A stretch of DNA of 64,000 bases. Source: Pachyseris speciosa. Its lineage: Eukaryota > Cnidaria > Anthozoa > Scleractinia > Pachyseridae. Of this stretch, positions 10,905-20,429 are shown in pieces. Under the pieces are notes generated by a model. That model was given only the letters and a program-made list of their open reading frames with translations, was not told the origin of the DNA and did no database searches. The first letter of the stretch is position 1; each line of letters begins with the position of its first letter. Made by a program: the position numbers and the translations under genes. The stretch covers positions 362,501 to 426,500 of the forward strand of contig JAEMWC010000345.1 in assembly GCA_016490735.1 (NCBI GenBank), read 5' to 3'.

Positions 10905-11249
10905 TTAAGACATTGTTAATATTTACCTGTTGTTAAGTTTTAAATATAAGACAACGATTTTTAATTTAACAGACATGTTTCGGCAGGAACTTCTGCCTTC
11001 GTTCTTCAGTGCAAGATGCAACTAAGAATATAAAAATAAGTAGTACATGTTAATGAATACGTATACAAATAATGGATTAAGAAAGATTTACAAAAAGCGT
11101 GCAAATTACAAAGATAGGCTTAAATTAATGTTTTGAAGTTGTTCATGCAGCACCTGTATTCTCCACTTTTTTCCAAACAATTTTACACGATTATTATGTT
11201 TTGTAACTGTTAAAAGATATTTTGCATGACATTACACGGAAAAGCACAA
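10905..11249 (-). repeat. Dispersed repeat with hammerhead-like core, copy 1
   Basis: The reverse complement matches 18870-19300 over several hundred bases. Both contain a GCAGAAGTT(C/T)(C/-)TGC hairpin followed by GAAACATGTCTG. This resembles hammerhead stem II plus the GAAA box, preceded by CTGAAGA here. Extra bases between CTGAAGA and the hairpin break the canonical core. Such cores occur at the ends of Penelope-like elements, so a PLE terminal repeat is the best guess. Confidence 0.5.
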
Positions 11250-12317
11250 TTTCAAACTCCTGGAGTAACTGTTGGGAGACAAGCCTAAGTAAGGGATTAC
11301 AAGTAGGTTCATTTAATGGGTAGACTAGAGCTAGGACGCTTTCGAACGTGGAAATTCGTTAATTCTCCTGTTTACAAATGCTATTTTGGACACCCTTAAA
11401 AAGCCGACTTGGTGACACGCAAAAATTTTCAGCTCGCGTTGCAGCCATGTTGACCTTCCCTCTGGAAATCCTTCGAGGCTTCGAACTAGCTTGCAAACAT
11501 TCGTATAGACACTTCTCTTAACATATTAGTTGTTCAGACCTCAAAAACACAAGCTGAATCGACGTATAATCCAACAGGCGGCATTCTTGTTGTTTTGAGT
11601 AGTTGTTTGTTTTTCTTCGTTTGTTAGCGCTTGCGCAGAAACGCCGGAAGTGAACTTGCGGATGAAACACGACAAAGAAAAACAAAGGTCATTTTCAGAC
11701 TCGGACCTCCCGGCCGAGTAACAAGATCTTGCATGAGTACTGTTACGTAAAATTTACATATATGTAATTTCAATGCTAAATTATTTCAAACTCCTGGAGT
11801 AACTGTTGGGAGACAAGCCTAAGTAAGGGATTACAAGTAGGTTCATTTAATGGGTAGACTAGAGCTAGGACGCTTTCGAACGTGGAAATTCGTTAATTCT
11901 CCTGTTTACAAATGCTATTTTGGACACCCTTAAAAAGCCGACTTGGTGACACGCAAAAATTTTCAGCTCGCGTTGCAGCCATGTTGACCTTCCCTCTGGA
12001 AATCCTTCGAGGCTTCGAACTAGCTTGCAAACATTCGTATAGACACTTCTCTTAACATATTAGTTGTTCAGACCTCAAAAACACAAGCTGAATCGACGTA
12101 TAATCCAACAGGCGGCATTCTTGTTGTTTTGAGTAGTTGTTTGTTTTTCTTCGTTTGTTAGCGCTTGCGCAGAAACGCCGGAAGTGAACTTGCGGATGAA
12201 ACACGACAAAGAAAAACAAAGGTCATTTTCAGACTCGGACCTCCCGGCCGAGTAACAAGATCTTGCATGAGTACTGTTACGTAAAATTTACATATATGTA
12301 ATTTCAATGCTAAATTA
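11250..12317. repeat. Exact 534-bp tandem duplication
   Basis: 11250-11783 and 11784-12317 are identical as far as I can read base by base, both starting TTTCAAACTCCTGG and ending AATGCTAAATTA. The unit has no convincing ORF. Part of it (GCTTGTGTTTTTGAG and TGTTTGCAAGC motifs) recurs inverted and diverged at 53.9 kb, so it derives from an interspersed repeat. It is either a very recent duplication or an assembly artefact. Confidence 0.9.
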
Positions 12318-12407
12318 CAGTGCTTGTTAGACAAAAAACACTTCAAACAGAGGGCAGATTAAATGCTAAATGTAACTTACCGTGTTTGGCCTGATTGGCC
12401 TTCCTTC

Positions 12408-12488
12408 AACCTTGTTCCCAGGGCTTTTCTCCGCCCAGAGGAGGGCGCCTGCCATCCTCTCGGCGGAGAAAAGCCCTGGAACGAGGTT
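12408..12488. mobile_element. 81-bp foldback element, CTCGTTCCCAG family
   Basis: Arms AACCTTGTTCCCAGGGCTTT and the reverse complement at 12462-12488 pair almost perfectly over 27 bp around a short GC-rich loop. The flanks are an 11-bp direct repeat GGCCTTCCTTC (12397-12407 and 12489-12499). It belongs with 13508-13594, 38887-39106 and 54438-54553, which share termini and target-duplication size. Confidence 0.8.
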
Positions 12489-12499
12489 GGCCTTCCTTC

Positions 12500-12888
12500 G
12501 CAGCTCAGCTGCCTTATTTGTTCTTAGTGGTGGCTTTTTATTTCCCTTGAATGTATTTTCACTGCTTGCAGGTCTGTTTTAATTCCCGCCTGTGCGAAAA
12601 AATTATTTAGACAGCTGTTTAATTATATATCTACAATAAATTACTTACAGGCAATTTAGAGAATGCAACAAAGTAACTACTTGAGTGACTCTACTTGACT
12701 TTGCATTAAGCAGTTGTATTTCACAAATAATGCAAGCGTGCAATTTAAGTTTGTGTTACGTTCTTGCATGTTTTCCGCAAGCGCTTTTTAGGTTGCACTT
12801 TCTGTTGATGCAATTTGAAATTTTGAAGAAATCGTTTCTATTTGCCGACTTGTCAGGTAACTTTCGATGATAAATGATCTTTACAGTT
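12500..12888. other. Intronic, nothing recognised
   Basis: AT-rich spacer between the foldback element and the purine/pyrimidine hairpin. No feature seen. Confidence 0.4.
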
Positions 12889-13036
12889 AGAAAGGGGAGG
12901 GAAGGAAAAAGGGAGAGGGAATTGGCCTCCCTCCCCCACCCCCTCCCCTTTCAACGCCTGCCACGCAGGCTATTTACAGTTCGTCTTTCTCCTCTCCCCA
13001 ATTCCTTCTCCCTTTTTCCCTCTCCCTCCCCTTTCT
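12889..13036. repeat. Polypurine/polypyrimidine inverted repeat
   Basis: The purine arm at 12889-12925 (AGAAAGGGGAGGGAAGGAAA...) and the pyrimidine arm at 12998-13036 are reverse complements with a small gap. Between and after them an ACGCCTGC(C/T)ACGCAGGCTA motif occurs twice (about 12955 and 13036). The shape suggests a small foldback repeat, and the mirror-like purine tracts could also form triplex DNA. Confidence 0.55.
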
Positions 13037-13507
13037 ACGCCTGCTACGCAGGCTAATGTTGGGCTGTGTAATTTAACTTCTTCAAAAATAATTAACAAAT
13101 TTCGCTCTTGGTTTCTCTTATTTCGTGGTTAAAACCTACTTTTCGCTTCTAATAAAATGCACGACTAGACGCGACGAACTTGAAGACAACATAAAAAGTT
13201 ACCAGGGGCAACCATTTTGTTTACATCCTCGAGTGTATACGTCACGTTTCCACCGAGACTGGCAGCACTGGCGATGACGATTTTCATTTACAACTGAGCA
13301 GTTGTTTAACAGTCACATTCGTTCATTTCAGTAGTTCACTTTTGTAAGCCCCGTGTCACACAGCAGTTTCTGAGAAGTCTGAGAAAATCTTATTTCCGTT
13401 TCACGGCTAAACTCGCTGACAGCTGCCATTTTGAATTTCTTTGCAAAGCCGAGATAGTCTGGATATGAGTACTGAGTAAGCCGCTGAGCAAGACGATGAG
13501 CAAGAGA

Positions 13508-13594
13508 CAATCTCGTTCCCAGCTGTCTTTTGGTCAGCGCCAAGACAAGGAATCCGGCGCTGACCAAAAGACACGTGGGCTCTGGGAACGAGAC
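13508..13594. mobile_element. 87-bp foldback element, CTCGTTCCCAG family
   Basis: CTCGTTCCCAGCTGTCTTTT and TGGTCAGCGCC on the left pair with GGCGCTGACCA and CTGGGAACGAG on the right. The flanks TGAGCAAGAGA (13497-13507 and 13595-13605) form an 11-bp target duplication, though similar GAGCAAGA words occur nearby and weaken that reading a little. Confidence 0.7.
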
Positions 13595-13837
13595 TGAGCA
13601 AGAGAGTGCTGAGCAAATGGTCTAGCAGCAAAAAGCTGAGCGATGACAGAGATGGGGAGCCTCCGGGAAGCTACCAGCACATTTTGTGTCTATAAGCTGC
13701 TTTCGCAAGCGAACTTTGTCTGCGGAGTTTTTAAATGTGCCTGGGCTGGACGAAACAAGTCAACCTTTTGTAGCCTAATAACTCGTTTCACAACCGATGA
13801 AGTTGCGAAAGTAATGTGATTTTCCTTTATTCACGTT

Positions 13838-14090
13838 CATCTATTCAACATTCATGGGTTTATCAATATTCATAGGGAACCAACAAAATGACCAGCGCCC
13901 AGTTGGCTTGTTAGCTCAGTTGGCAGAGCGCTGCACCGGTATCGCAGAGGTCATGGGTTCCACTCACATACTCAGTAACCAATTTTTCAGGCTTTATTTT
14001 CGTATTTTCTGAGTTACGTTGATAACTGCGATTATCTTTTTCACCGTTATTATATTTATCTGCGAAATGCATAATCCTCTGATTAGTGAT
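13838..14090 (+). repeat. tRNA-containing SINE-like repeat, copy 1
   Basis: Flanking blocks around the tRNA-like segment (CATTCATGGGT..., ACCAACAAAATGACCAGC..., then TTTTTCAGGCTTTATTTTC and GATAACTGCGAT) recur in inverse orientation at 53567-53862. A shared body on both sides of the tRNA part shows this is an interspersed repeat rather than a solitary gene. Confidence 0.6.
13915..13987 (+). tRNA. tRNA-Thr(GGT)-like sequence, degenerate
   Basis: GGCTTGT acceptor strand, D arm TAGCTCAGTTGGCAGAGC and an anticodon arm with loop CCGGTAT (anticodon GGT at the expected place) are visible. Position 33 is C instead of the near-universal T. The T arm and 3' acceptor strand are degenerate: TTCCACTCACAT replaces the TTCGAATCCCGT seen in the 53.7-kb copy. 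It is a pseudo-tRNA inside a repeat, unlikely to be functional. Confidence 0.55.
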
Positions 14091-14172
14091 TTATGATAAG
14101 TCATGTTCAATCTTATTTTTTGAAAAAAATCTTAGATCGCATTAACGTTTTGCCCAAAACACGAAATGTAAT

Positions 14173-14347
14173 TGCCCTGGGTGCCAGAGGTTTTATTTTT
14201 CTTAGCGAGGCCGGGGGTTAACCCACTAAACGCTAAGCGAACAGAGACGTTATTTTTCTCTCTCGGCGCTTTGCGCCTGGTTAACGCGGCTTCGCCGCAT
14301 AGTTTTCCTCCTTCAAACGAAAAAAATAACCTCTGGCACCCAGGGTA
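14173..14347. mobile_element. 175-bp MITE with CCCTGGGTGCCAGAGG termini
   Basis: TGCCCTGGGTGCCAGAGG on the left and CCTCTGGCACCCAGGGTA on the right are inverted, followed inward by T-rich and A-rich arms. The flanks GAAATGTAAT and GAATGTAAT suggest a target duplication of about 9 bp. The interior carries several GC-rich mini-hairpins and no ORF. Confidence 0.72.
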
Positions 14348-14447
14348 GAATGTAATCAGCCCCCAGTGGAAATTCATACATATCCACATGTGGAGGAAGT
14401 TAAAGAAAGTACCGTAAGACCGTAAGTTACGTTGAGTGTATTTTGGT

Positions 14448-14555
14448 TAGCCTGCGTAGCTGGCGGTATTGTAGGCGCGCGAAGTAAAGAGCCGCTAAAA
14501 GCGAGAGGCGAAGCCGCGAGGAGAATGAGGAGGAGGCGTTTGAAATACCGCCTGC
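14448..14555. repeat. Small GCGGTATT inverted-repeat element, copy 1
   Basis: GCTGGCGGTATT on the left pairs with AAATACCGCC on the right, with a GCGAGAGGCGAAGCCGCGAG interior. The same sequence, inverted, is found at 15664-15784, so it is a dispersed family. Confidence 0.6.
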
Positions 14556-14841
14556 CCGAAACGCTGGGTTTTTGAATAGTCCGTTGCTGAAAAATATCTA
14601 CGCAAAGCCTTTGATATATATCACATAAGAGCGTTAAAGCTCTCAAAGATATGCTCGTTGGAGGGAAAATTTGGACAAATGCTAAAGATCGTCGCAACCA
14701 CAAACCGTGAGGGAACTATTGTTTTAGTTGAGGTGATAAAAGTGGGCGGCCATTGTAAAAAGGATACTTCACAAATTAATGTGATCAAGTAAGCTGAAGC
14801 CACTCTAAAGGCACTAAGGCCACAAGGTAGCGGGCATTACC

Positions 14842-15410
14842 ACAGGGTGTAGAGGAGTTCTGTTCGATCGTACACGACAAAGTCTCACCTCGTTAATTCC
14901 AAAATATGTTTACTTTGTACGATAAAGATTGTCGAAATGAAATCCTTCTGATTTGTGAATGTTTTCTGCTTCCATATCCTTCTATCTCCCCCGATCTTGT
15001 CTCTTTCTGGTACGGTTTCAGCTATGTTTGTTTGCATGTACCGCGGACCAAAGTGCTGTGGGCGCGCACGGTTACAAAAGGTTGGCTTACAGTACTTTTA
15101 CTCGGCACTTCGTGCCTGGTTCGGAAAGCTTCGCTTTCCGATTTCCGAAGCTTTTTCGTTGCCCTTCGGGCAAAGATCATATGCGCCCGCGGCCAGCGTC
15201 AGTTCGACGCGGTATATGCAAGTAAACATGGCGGAAAGCCATACGAGAGAGACAAGATCGGGGGATATAGAAGGATATGGAAGCAGAAAACATTCACAAA
15301 TCAGAAGGATTTCATTTCGACAATCTTTATCGTACAAAGTAAACATATTTTGGAATTAACGAGGTGAGACTTTGTCGTGTACGATCGAACAGAACTCCTC
15401 TGCACCCTGT
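14842..15410. mobile_element. 569-bp long-TIR element with 9-bp target duplication (Mutator-like)
   Basis: The first roughly 164 bp (from ACAGGGTGTAGAGGAG) and the last are inverted copies with two visible mismatches. Weaker inverted similarity extends to about 210 bp. The flanks GGCATTACC (14833-14841 and 15411-15419) are a perfect 9-bp duplication, and the uninterrupted site is seen in copy B. Long TIRs with a 9-bp duplication are the Mutator-like signature. The centre has GC-rich hairpins such as GGAAAGCTTCGCTTTCC. No transposase is encoded. Confidence 0.85.
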
Positions 15411-15442
15411 GGCATTACCCCTTAAATCTACCAAAGCAGATT

Positions 15443-15522
15443 GAGCCAAGCATTAGCAGTCATGGACAGCTGTTTCGGCCTTGTTAGGCCTCGTCAGCAT
15501 GGCATAGCTAATGCTCAGGCTC
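15443..15522 (-). ncRNA. Type I hammerhead ribozyme, copy A
   Basis: On the minus strand the core reads CATG, CTGACGA (15491-15497), stem II GGCC-TAACAA-GGCC, GAAA (15473-15476), stem III CAGCTG, cleavage triplet GTC, then CATG. Stem I extends outward through an internal loop to GCATTAGC/GCTAATGC and GAGCC/GGCTC. All catalytic positions fit CUGANGA...GAAA...UH. Stem III is only the palindrome CAGCTG, so it cannot close in cis with a loop and would work as a dimer, as reported for metazoan retrozyme hammerheads. Confidence 0.85.
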
Positions 15523-15663
15523 AAATACCCACATATCCATAAAACAAGCAATGAAAACGTAAAGCTTGTGGGATGTGGCTGGAGTGACAAGGATACTTCA
15601 CAAATTAATGTGATCAAGTAAATAATGTGATCATTGTTAATGTGATCATTGTAAAAACCCTTC

Positions 15664-15784
15664 TCTGGCAGGCGGTATTTCTCGCGGCTTGCGCTGCTCG
15701 TTTTCGCGGCTTCACCTCTCGCTTTTAACGGCTCCGCCGCCTCCTACTCGACACACCTACAAATACCGCCAGCTGGCAGCTACG
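15664..15784. repeat. Small GCGGTATT inverted-repeat element, copy 2
   Basis: CTGGCAGGCGGTATTT and AAATACCGCCAGCTGGCAG bracket an interior that is the reverse complement of the 14448-14555 copy (CTCGCTTTTAACGGCTC against GAGCCGCTAAAAGCGAG). CCCTTCT and GAAGGGT flank it. Confidence 0.6.
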
Positions 15785-15862
15785 AAGGGTAATTTTTTGG
15801 GGATTTTAATTCCCATCGAAAACACTAAGCCGAGTAGGTCTGGGAACGATTGACCTCACACG

Positions 15863-15926
15863 GGATGGCGTCGAACGAAGATTGGCGCTCTCCCGCATAC
15901 TGGCAACTTGTTCTCGCTCAAATGTA
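15863..15926 (+). other. First-exon-like sequence resembling a MED15 KIX start
   Basis: ATGGCGTCGAACGAAGATTG opens a 20-codon frame, MASNEDWRSPAYWQLVLAQM, followed directly by a consensus GTAAGT donor. The DWRSPA..Q.LV.Q pattern resembles the start of the Mediator subunit MED15 KIX domain (DWRS-A-RQKLV-QI). No downstream KIX exon was found, and the fragment is surrounded by repeats, so a duplicated or transposon-carried exon fragment is likelier than a live gene. Chance similarity remains possible. Confidence 0.28.
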
Positions 15927-16530
15927 AGTATTCTCTTTTAACAACAAAAAATGGACCCCTCGCAATGATTTATTTTGGTTTGTCTTTAGTTCGTTGTTCT
16001 GTTGTCAATTAATGGTGTTGAAATACACTTTTTTATCTACTCGTGTCGTACTTCCATTATGACAGAGAGGAAGCGGTAAAAAGATCAGGTGATCTAAAGG
16101 TGATGATAAAGCACCCTAGAGAAATAGAGTCAAGTGTATTCTAAGGTGAAAACGAAGGTCATTGTGATGAGTGATGAACACCGATAAACAGATGGAAGTG
16201 TCACGAAATGAGTCGTTCGCATAGTATGGACAGAGTGGAAAAATTTCTGTCCGGAAACCGGTCGAGCCGCCCCGTATCATCCAAAGTCGATCCGCCCCAC
16301 AATGGTCCACAATCGAGTCGATTTTTCTTTTTCTTTATAAGTTCGAAAAAGCGCGACAATGCTACAATAACGAGAAGTTATATTTTGAAATAACGCTTTC
16401 GTTACCTTCGCCGTGAAGTGTGCGTGGCACAAAAACCGTAGCCGAACAGTGATTTTTCTCGTTCTTTATGCACATGTCATCGGCTTCCCCGTGGGGTCGA
16501 CCCCGGGCCAACCAGGGGGATTGTAAAATC

Positions 16531-16807
16531 AAGGATACTTCACAAATTAATGTGATCAAGTAAGCTGAAGCCACTCAAAAGGCACTAAGGCCACAAGGTA
16601 GCGCGCATTACCCCTTAAATCTACCAAAGCAAAGATTGAGCCCAAACATAAGCAGCCATGGACAGCTGTTTCGGCCTTGTTAGGCCTCATCAGCATGGCA
16701 TAGCTAATGCTCAGGCTCAAGTACCCACATATCAATAAAACAAGCAATGAAAACGTAAAGCTTGTGGGATGTGGCTGGAGTGACAAGGATACTTCACAAA
16801 TTAATGT
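16531..16807 (-). mobile_element. Retrozyme-like hammerhead repeat, copy B
   Basis: AAGGATACTTCACAAATTAA occurs at 16531 and 16785, giving a 254-bp monomer plus the start of a second. The sequence is nearly the same as copy A without its insertion. It contains a complete hammerhead on the minus strand and no ORF. An inverted fragment of the same monomer follows at 16830. Confidence 0.75.
16637..16718 (-). ncRNA. Type I hammerhead ribozyme, copy B
   Basis: Minus strand: GCCATG, CTGATGA (16687-16693), GGCC-TAACAA-GGCC, GAAA (16669-16672), CAGCTG, GTC, CATGGC. Stem I is a perfect 6-bp helix GCCATG/CATGGC. The core matches the consensus exactly. The self-complementary CAGCTG stem III again implies dimeric action. 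Predicted self-cleavage lies after the GTC, between plus-strand positions 16660 and 16661. Confidence 0.88.
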
Positions 16808-16829
16808 CTTTCAATCTCAATTCTCTCAA

Positions 16830-16913
16830 TCTTTGCTTTGGTAGATTTAAGGGGTAATGCCCGCTACCTTGTGGCCTTAGTGCCTTTTGAGTGGCTTCAG
16901 CTTACTTGATCGA
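16830..16913 (+). repeat. Retrozyme-like monomer fragment, inverted
   Basis: TTTGCTTTGGTAGATTTAAG through CTTCAGCTTACTTGATC is the reverse complement of 16553-16631 in copy B. It lacks the ribozyme. Together with copy B it makes an inverted pair. Confidence 0.7.
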
Positions 16914-16924
16914 AATTCCATTTC

Positions 16925-17150
16925 GATTACATGGACTTTTTGCGGATTTTTCATCCCGTTTGCCCGGGCTGAAAATCCTAGCCCGGTTTCACAAACCGGG
17001 CTAGGATTTTCAGCCCAGGCTGAAACTTTCTCCATGTAATCGCCACTTTCATTTCAAGAGGGTTTCTTTCAGAACCAGGGCTGAAATCTCAGCCCGGCTA
17101 ACCGGGCTCAAATTTCAGCCCAGACTGAAATTCGCCATGTAATCACCCCC
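16925..17150. repeat. Foldback repeat rich in GGGCTGAAA/TTTCAGCCC
   Basis: GATTACATGGA at the left and CCATGTAATC at about 17032 and 17134 bracket many inverted CAGCCC/GGGCTG blocks, for example GAAAATCCTAGCCCGG pairing with CCGGGCTAGGATTTTC. A related copy lies at 19320-19620. Confidence 0.6.
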
Positions 17151-18869
17151 TTAGTGAAATGAGCTGGATTAACGGGAATCAGTTTATTTATGTTCGTCGT
17201 CTGGCAAACCAAACCGCATTATGCGCGAGTCTCACGCCTTTGGGCCAAAGTTGTCGATCTCACGCTTTGAGGGCAGTTTCTCACGCCTAACTTAGAAATC
17301 TGGATGACTAGTTCTTTAACACATTTTAAACAAAAATTAAATTCAATATTCCCTGTAAATGTTCCAACAAACAGCGCTTAATGTCGAGTTTGAGTCCTAC
17401 CTGTATCAGCACGGGTTAAAATGTCGCGTTTCAGTTTGCATTTGAGGTACTGGAAACGAACTCAAATAGCTTCGGAAGTCATCGGAACATCTTCGGACGT
17501 CTTCGAGAAATCTTGGGAGTCACCGGAACATTTTCGGAAATTCCGGTCACGAGGAGACGAAAATCTCACGCATTTGTCACGCAAAAAAGTTGGCAGGTGT
17601 ATGTATGTCGTTCAAAAAAGTACAAATCACGCTATCAAGAAACTACTATCTCACTTCCCTGTCATTGCAAAAAAACAAGTTACTGGTATTTCTCAATACA
17701 TGAATAACAACTCTGATGTGTAATTGATTTCTGCTAACTGAGACACACATTTTTGGGGCTGATGAGTGGTAAACTGAAGAATATATATGATTTTTTTATT
17801 TAGGGAAATAGATATTTTTCTCAAAGTCTGGAACCCAGAAGCTAAAAAAACGTGATGGGGTTTTCCTTTATTCGACTGCGTTCAAAAGTTACAGAGTATT
17901 TTCAAATTCGATAAAAAAAAAAAAACGGAGCGACCGCACGGAAATAGCTCTCAGCGAAAAATGGTTTTGAATTATCTAATTCCCCAATACGTTTTTGTTG
18001 AAGATAAGTTAATCTAGCGACTGTCCAAATTTGATCGAAATCGAGCAAATCGCCCTTGAGTTGTAGCTCTTGAAAGTGCCCTCTTCAAGACAAAAATAAA
18101 CTTCGCGAAAACAGCGTTTGAAAAAAAATCTTCACTATACAAACACACACCGCTCACAAACACCTCTGTCGACGATCGGCCAATCAATTTACGCTAACTT
18201 TTCTTCCGGTCACCTACTGTGGAAATTTTCCGCGTAATTTTATCTGCACGCAAACTCTCATGCTTCAAACAGTTCACTGGTTTATCATTTTGTCACATAT
18301 TCTCCGGCTTTGACTAAGTTTACCTGACCCATTGTCATAGCCGAAAAACTAAAAGCGCACAACCTTCATGAAGCAAAGTAACTTTTTCGCGTGCAATATT
18401 TCCCGCACAAATCGCTCCGGTTGGCTGCATTCGCATTAACATATTGTCCACGTTAACATCCGGTGCAAATAGGTTTTTTCCCAATATCTCGGCGACTATT
18501 CACTCGTTTTGAATTGTGTTTTTTTTTTTTGCTTGAAAGATCATAGTAAAAAGTTTATATTTTAAATAAAAATCGAAAATTTTATACCCTGAACGTACAC
18601 GGTAACCTTAATATAGCACTATCCGTTAATGTTCATTTTGTGTTCAGTGATTTATTGTAAATCATTTTTTCTGCTACTTAAATGTTGTCTTGAGGAAATT
18701 TATATTTCAATGGATGGTAAAACATTTCCACTTTGATGTAAGCTGGAGAAACTGAGAACTAGTCATCAGTAGCATGTTTACTGTGTATGTGTGTGTCTGG
18801 TCGCTCAGAGCTTGCACACAACACATGTATCATGGAGGACTAAAAGAATATTATTTTTCCTACAATGTC
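17151..18869. other. Intronic stretch without a recognised gene
   Basis: Contains CTCACGC words at 17230-17290 and 17565 and a 100-codon frame at 17421-17723 with no known domain. Oligo-A runs occur at about 17917 and an oligo-T run at about 18520. Probably old repeat sequence. Confidence 0.4.
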
Positions 18870-19300
18870 CTCTAGTCTACCCATTAAATGAACCCTTTCC
18901 ACTTAATGTCATAAAATATCTTTTAACAGTTACAAAAAAATAATAATCAATTTTATTGCAAAATTAGTGTAGTGTTTGGACAAAAGTAGGGAATACAGGT
19001 AACAACTTACAACAACTTTAAGTTGAACAACTTATATGCATATAAAGGACAACTTCAACGTGTTAATTTAAACCTATATTAAAGTTTGTAATTTGCACTC
19101 TTTCTGTGTATCTCTCCATTGTTTGTATTGTATTCATTAACACCTACTACTTATTTATATTGATTTCTTGACTTACAACGCTTGCACTGAAAAAGGCAGA
19201 AGTTTCTGCTGAAACATGTCTGTTACAAATCGTTGTCCTATATTTAAAACTTAACAGATTTAAAACTAACAATGTCATCTTAATCAATAATATTTGATCA
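18870..19300 (+). repeat. Dispersed repeat with hammerhead-like core, copy 2
   Basis: Plus-orientation relative of 10905-11330: TAATGTCAT-AAAATATCTTTTAACAG at the start, and GGCAGAAGTTTCTGCTGAAACATG near the end with CTGAAAA before it. Catalytic boxes are degenerate, so no cleavage is expected. Confidence 0.5.
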
Positions 19301-19319
19301 TTTTTAGATGTTTGCATTT

Positions 19320-19620
19320 ATATGAAGAGAATTTCAGCCTGGGCTGAAATTTCGAGCCCAGTTTCACAAACCAGGCTTGAAATTTCAGCCCAGGCTGAAG
19401 GGCTGAATAACGTCATGTAATCGCATTTAAATTTCAGCAAGGACTGGAAAGTGAGTTTGGGTATGCGCAGTGGTGGGGTTTTCAATGAAATAAACAAACT
19501 CATTCCCAGACCCTGTACATCCATGAGAGGAGAGGTGTGAGGTGGAATGGGTGGGACAGCCTGACGCCCAGGATGAACTTTCAACCCAGGCTGAAATTCT
19601 CCATGTAATCAGGCCCTTAG
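19320..19620. repeat. Foldback repeat rich in GGGCTGAAA, second copy
   Basis: GAATTTCAGCCTGGGCTGAAA and related inverted blocks, with CATGTAATC at about 19415 and TCCATGTAATCAGG at the right end. Same family as 16925-17150. Confidence 0.55.
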
Positions 19621-20061
19621 TGGTAATGCAGCTGTTTTGAAATTTGCTTTTTACGCCTGATTACCAACCCTGTCAAAATGTCCTGGCAGCTGGCAATTTT
19701 GCCACTTACAGTAAATTGTTTGCCCCTTACTTCACGCTTGGACTTTGCTGGGAGTTCTCTAACAGGCAAGAGTCACTGGCAGTTCCTGCTTACTATACCC
19801 GCTACTACAAAACATTTTGACTGGCTGAGTTACTGCTAATGCCACTTAGTACTCCCCACAGTTTGAAGAGTGGGGAATTGTATTCTTATGAAAGTTGCAG
19901 TTTCTCCTTATTTTGTTGTCCTTAAGAAGGATTGATTGATTGATTTTTACAAAGTTAATTATTAACTTTGTTTAACAAGGGTGACACTTAACAGCCTATG
20001 ACTGACAAACCTGTGGCCCTTGAAATTCCGGATCAATTTGGAATTTGGAAATGTTGGTATT

Positions 20062-20210
20062 TGAGGACAGGGGGGAAACCGGAGTACTCAGAGAAAAATC
20101 TCTTGGAGCAGAGTAGAGAACCAACAACAAACTCAACCCACATATAACGCCACATTGATGGCGATATTGATGGGAGGCGGTGCTCTCACCACTGCGCCAT
20201 CCCCGCTCCT
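20062..20210 (-). repeat. tRNA-headed SINE, minus strand
   Basis: The reverse complement begins GGGGATGGCGCAGTGGTGAG, which has the pol III A-box form. It runs through a body ending in GAGTACTCCGGTTTCCCCC. The segment expected for the B box is short or altered. This is typical of a decayed SINE. It lies about 100 bp upstream of the exon at 20312. Confidence 0.6.
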
Positions 20211-20311
20211 CTAAGGATGCCTTATGATTAACAAGTTATGCAGTAACATCAGTGCTATATACCAGAGTTCTCAGGCAATTATTGCAGACTGAAATAATCT
20301 TTATCACTTAG

Positions 20312-20397
20312 GTACAAAATCAGGAGGTGGGCAAAAAACAAGAAAGAGACAGTCAAAGAATGAAACTCCAGAAATCAGTGATGTGAAAGCCAAAAAG
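20312..20397 (+). CDS. Lysine/arginine-rich protein, exon B1
   Basis: 86-bp exon between a CACTTAG acceptor and GTTAGT donor. After the split glycine codon it reads TKSGGGQKTRKRQSKNETPE then ISDVKAKK. Phase 1 in, 0 out, which fits directly behind exon 2048-2114 and before 21366-21438. Confidence 0.62.
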
Positions 20398-20429
20398 GTT
20401 AGTTGAACATTTGTATTATGCATTCTAGT

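Larger units (their letters stand above)
14760..15620 (-). mobile_element. Retrozyme-like hammerhead repeat, copy A (split by an insertion)
   Basis: A repeat monomer starts at 14760 (AAGGATACTTCACAAATTAA) and the same word returns at 15589. After subtracting the 569-bp insertion and its 9-bp duplication, the period is about 251 bp, matching the 254-bp period of copy B. The monomer carries a hammerhead ribozyme on the minus strand and no ORF. Direct-repeat ends plus a ribozyme per monomer fit metazoan retrozymes or Penelope terminal repeats. The lack of any RT nearby favours the former. Confidence 0.72.

Noticed and set aside
10965..11030. Second hammerhead family (CTGAAGA ... CTGCCGAAAC)
   Set aside because: Extra bases separate the first box from stem II, and the copy at 19.2 kb has CTGAAAA; kept only as a hammerhead-like repeat, not as a ribozyme.
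13915..13987. Functional tRNA-Thr gene
   Set aside because: C at position 33, damaged T arm and shared flanks with another copy show a repeat-borne pseudo-tRNA.
14906..15367. Plus and minus ORFs with the same N-terminus at 14906 and 15346
   Set aside because: They start with identical residues because they lie in the two inverted arms of the long-TIR element; they are not genes.
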